Source of the DNA: Cristatella mucedo
Taxonomy: Eukaryota; Bryozoa; Phylactolaemata; Cristatellidae
Length of the DNA stretch: 64,000 nucleotides
Direction of reading: 5' to 3'
NCBI GenBank assembly: GCA_009760855.2
Contig: WPIO01000021.1
Coordinates: 4,374,501 to 4,438,500, forward strand
The notes beneath the pieces were generated by a model, which worked only from the letters and a program-made list of their open reading frames with translations, made no database searches and had not been told where the DNA came from. The translations under genes were made by a program, and so were the position numbers. Shown here one piece after another: positions 63,800 through 64,000 of this stretch. Each line of letters opens with the position of its first letter. Within the stretch, counting starts at the first letter, position 1.

Positions 63800-64000
63800 G
63801 AAGTTCACTTCACAATTCTTATGCAACGACATCTACTCTCCTGCTGCCGACTGTGGCACGTCTTTTCCAGCCATCCTGAGCTGCTACTTCCATGGTGCTC
63901 ACAACCTCAGCTGCACCACTCCTGACTCAGCTATGCTTCTCACTTTCTTTTGTTTCGTGAGATGAAGTCTGTTGGCTACAGAATGTGTACCGAAACCTGC
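63800..64000 (+). mobile_element. LINE-B fragment running off the window
   Basis: CATCCTGAGCTGCTACTTCC is shared with the reverse of 17335-17400. GTCTGTTGGCTACAGAATG matches the other copies. Confidence 0.6.

Overview
The window is nuclear DNA from an animal, most likely a non-vertebrate. It carries two ordinary metazoan protein genes, both on the minus strand and both split by GT-AG introns. Around them is dense repeat debris: L2-clade LINEs, two tRNA-derived SINE families, DNA-transposon relics, and long (GA)n, (CA)n and (TA)n tracts. I cannot name the species. A SPIN-like hAT MITE and a single brahma-type SWI/SNF ATPase would fit a lophotrochozoan or another invertebrate, but this is inference.

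Layout. 1-16000 holds L2 and LINE-B fragments, SINEs, an 83-bp inverted repeat (3646-3881) and one unidentified small reading frame near 10.2-10.4 kb. 16011-48512 (minus) is a complete SMARCA4/brahma gene, which I reconstructed as 26 coding exons encoding 1532 residues; every exon junction keeps phase. Its introns hold a large L2 copy (27.1-29.7 kb), a second L2 copy (35.3-36.8 kb), Tc1-like and pogo-like transposase relics, several SINEs, three (GA/CT)n tracts and a perfect 32-bp palindrome. 48.5-56.8 kb is intergenic: a GC-rich stretch at about 50.2-52.6 kb could hold the SMARCA4 promoter and a non-coding first exon, followed by L2 and SINE debris. 56837-63029 (minus) is the 3' two-thirds of SPTLC1 (eight exons); its 5' part lies beyond the right edge. 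The window ends in a LINE-B fragment.

The two genes have unrelated jobs. SMARCA4 is the ATPase of BAF/PBAF chromatin remodelling complexes in the nucleus. SPTLC1 is the non-catalytic subunit of serine palmitoyltransferase in the ER membrane, which starts sphingolipid synthesis. Nothing in the sequence links them beyond shared orientation.

Most notable for follow-up: a 188-bp SPIN-like hAT MITE with 8-bp target duplications in an SPTLC1 intron; a tRNA-SINE family whose 3' tail copies the L2 3' end; a 1-bp deletion shared by two L2 copies inside the RT GVPQG motif; the foldback repeat; and the intronic palindrome. I found no CRISPR array, operon or clearly undescribed system.
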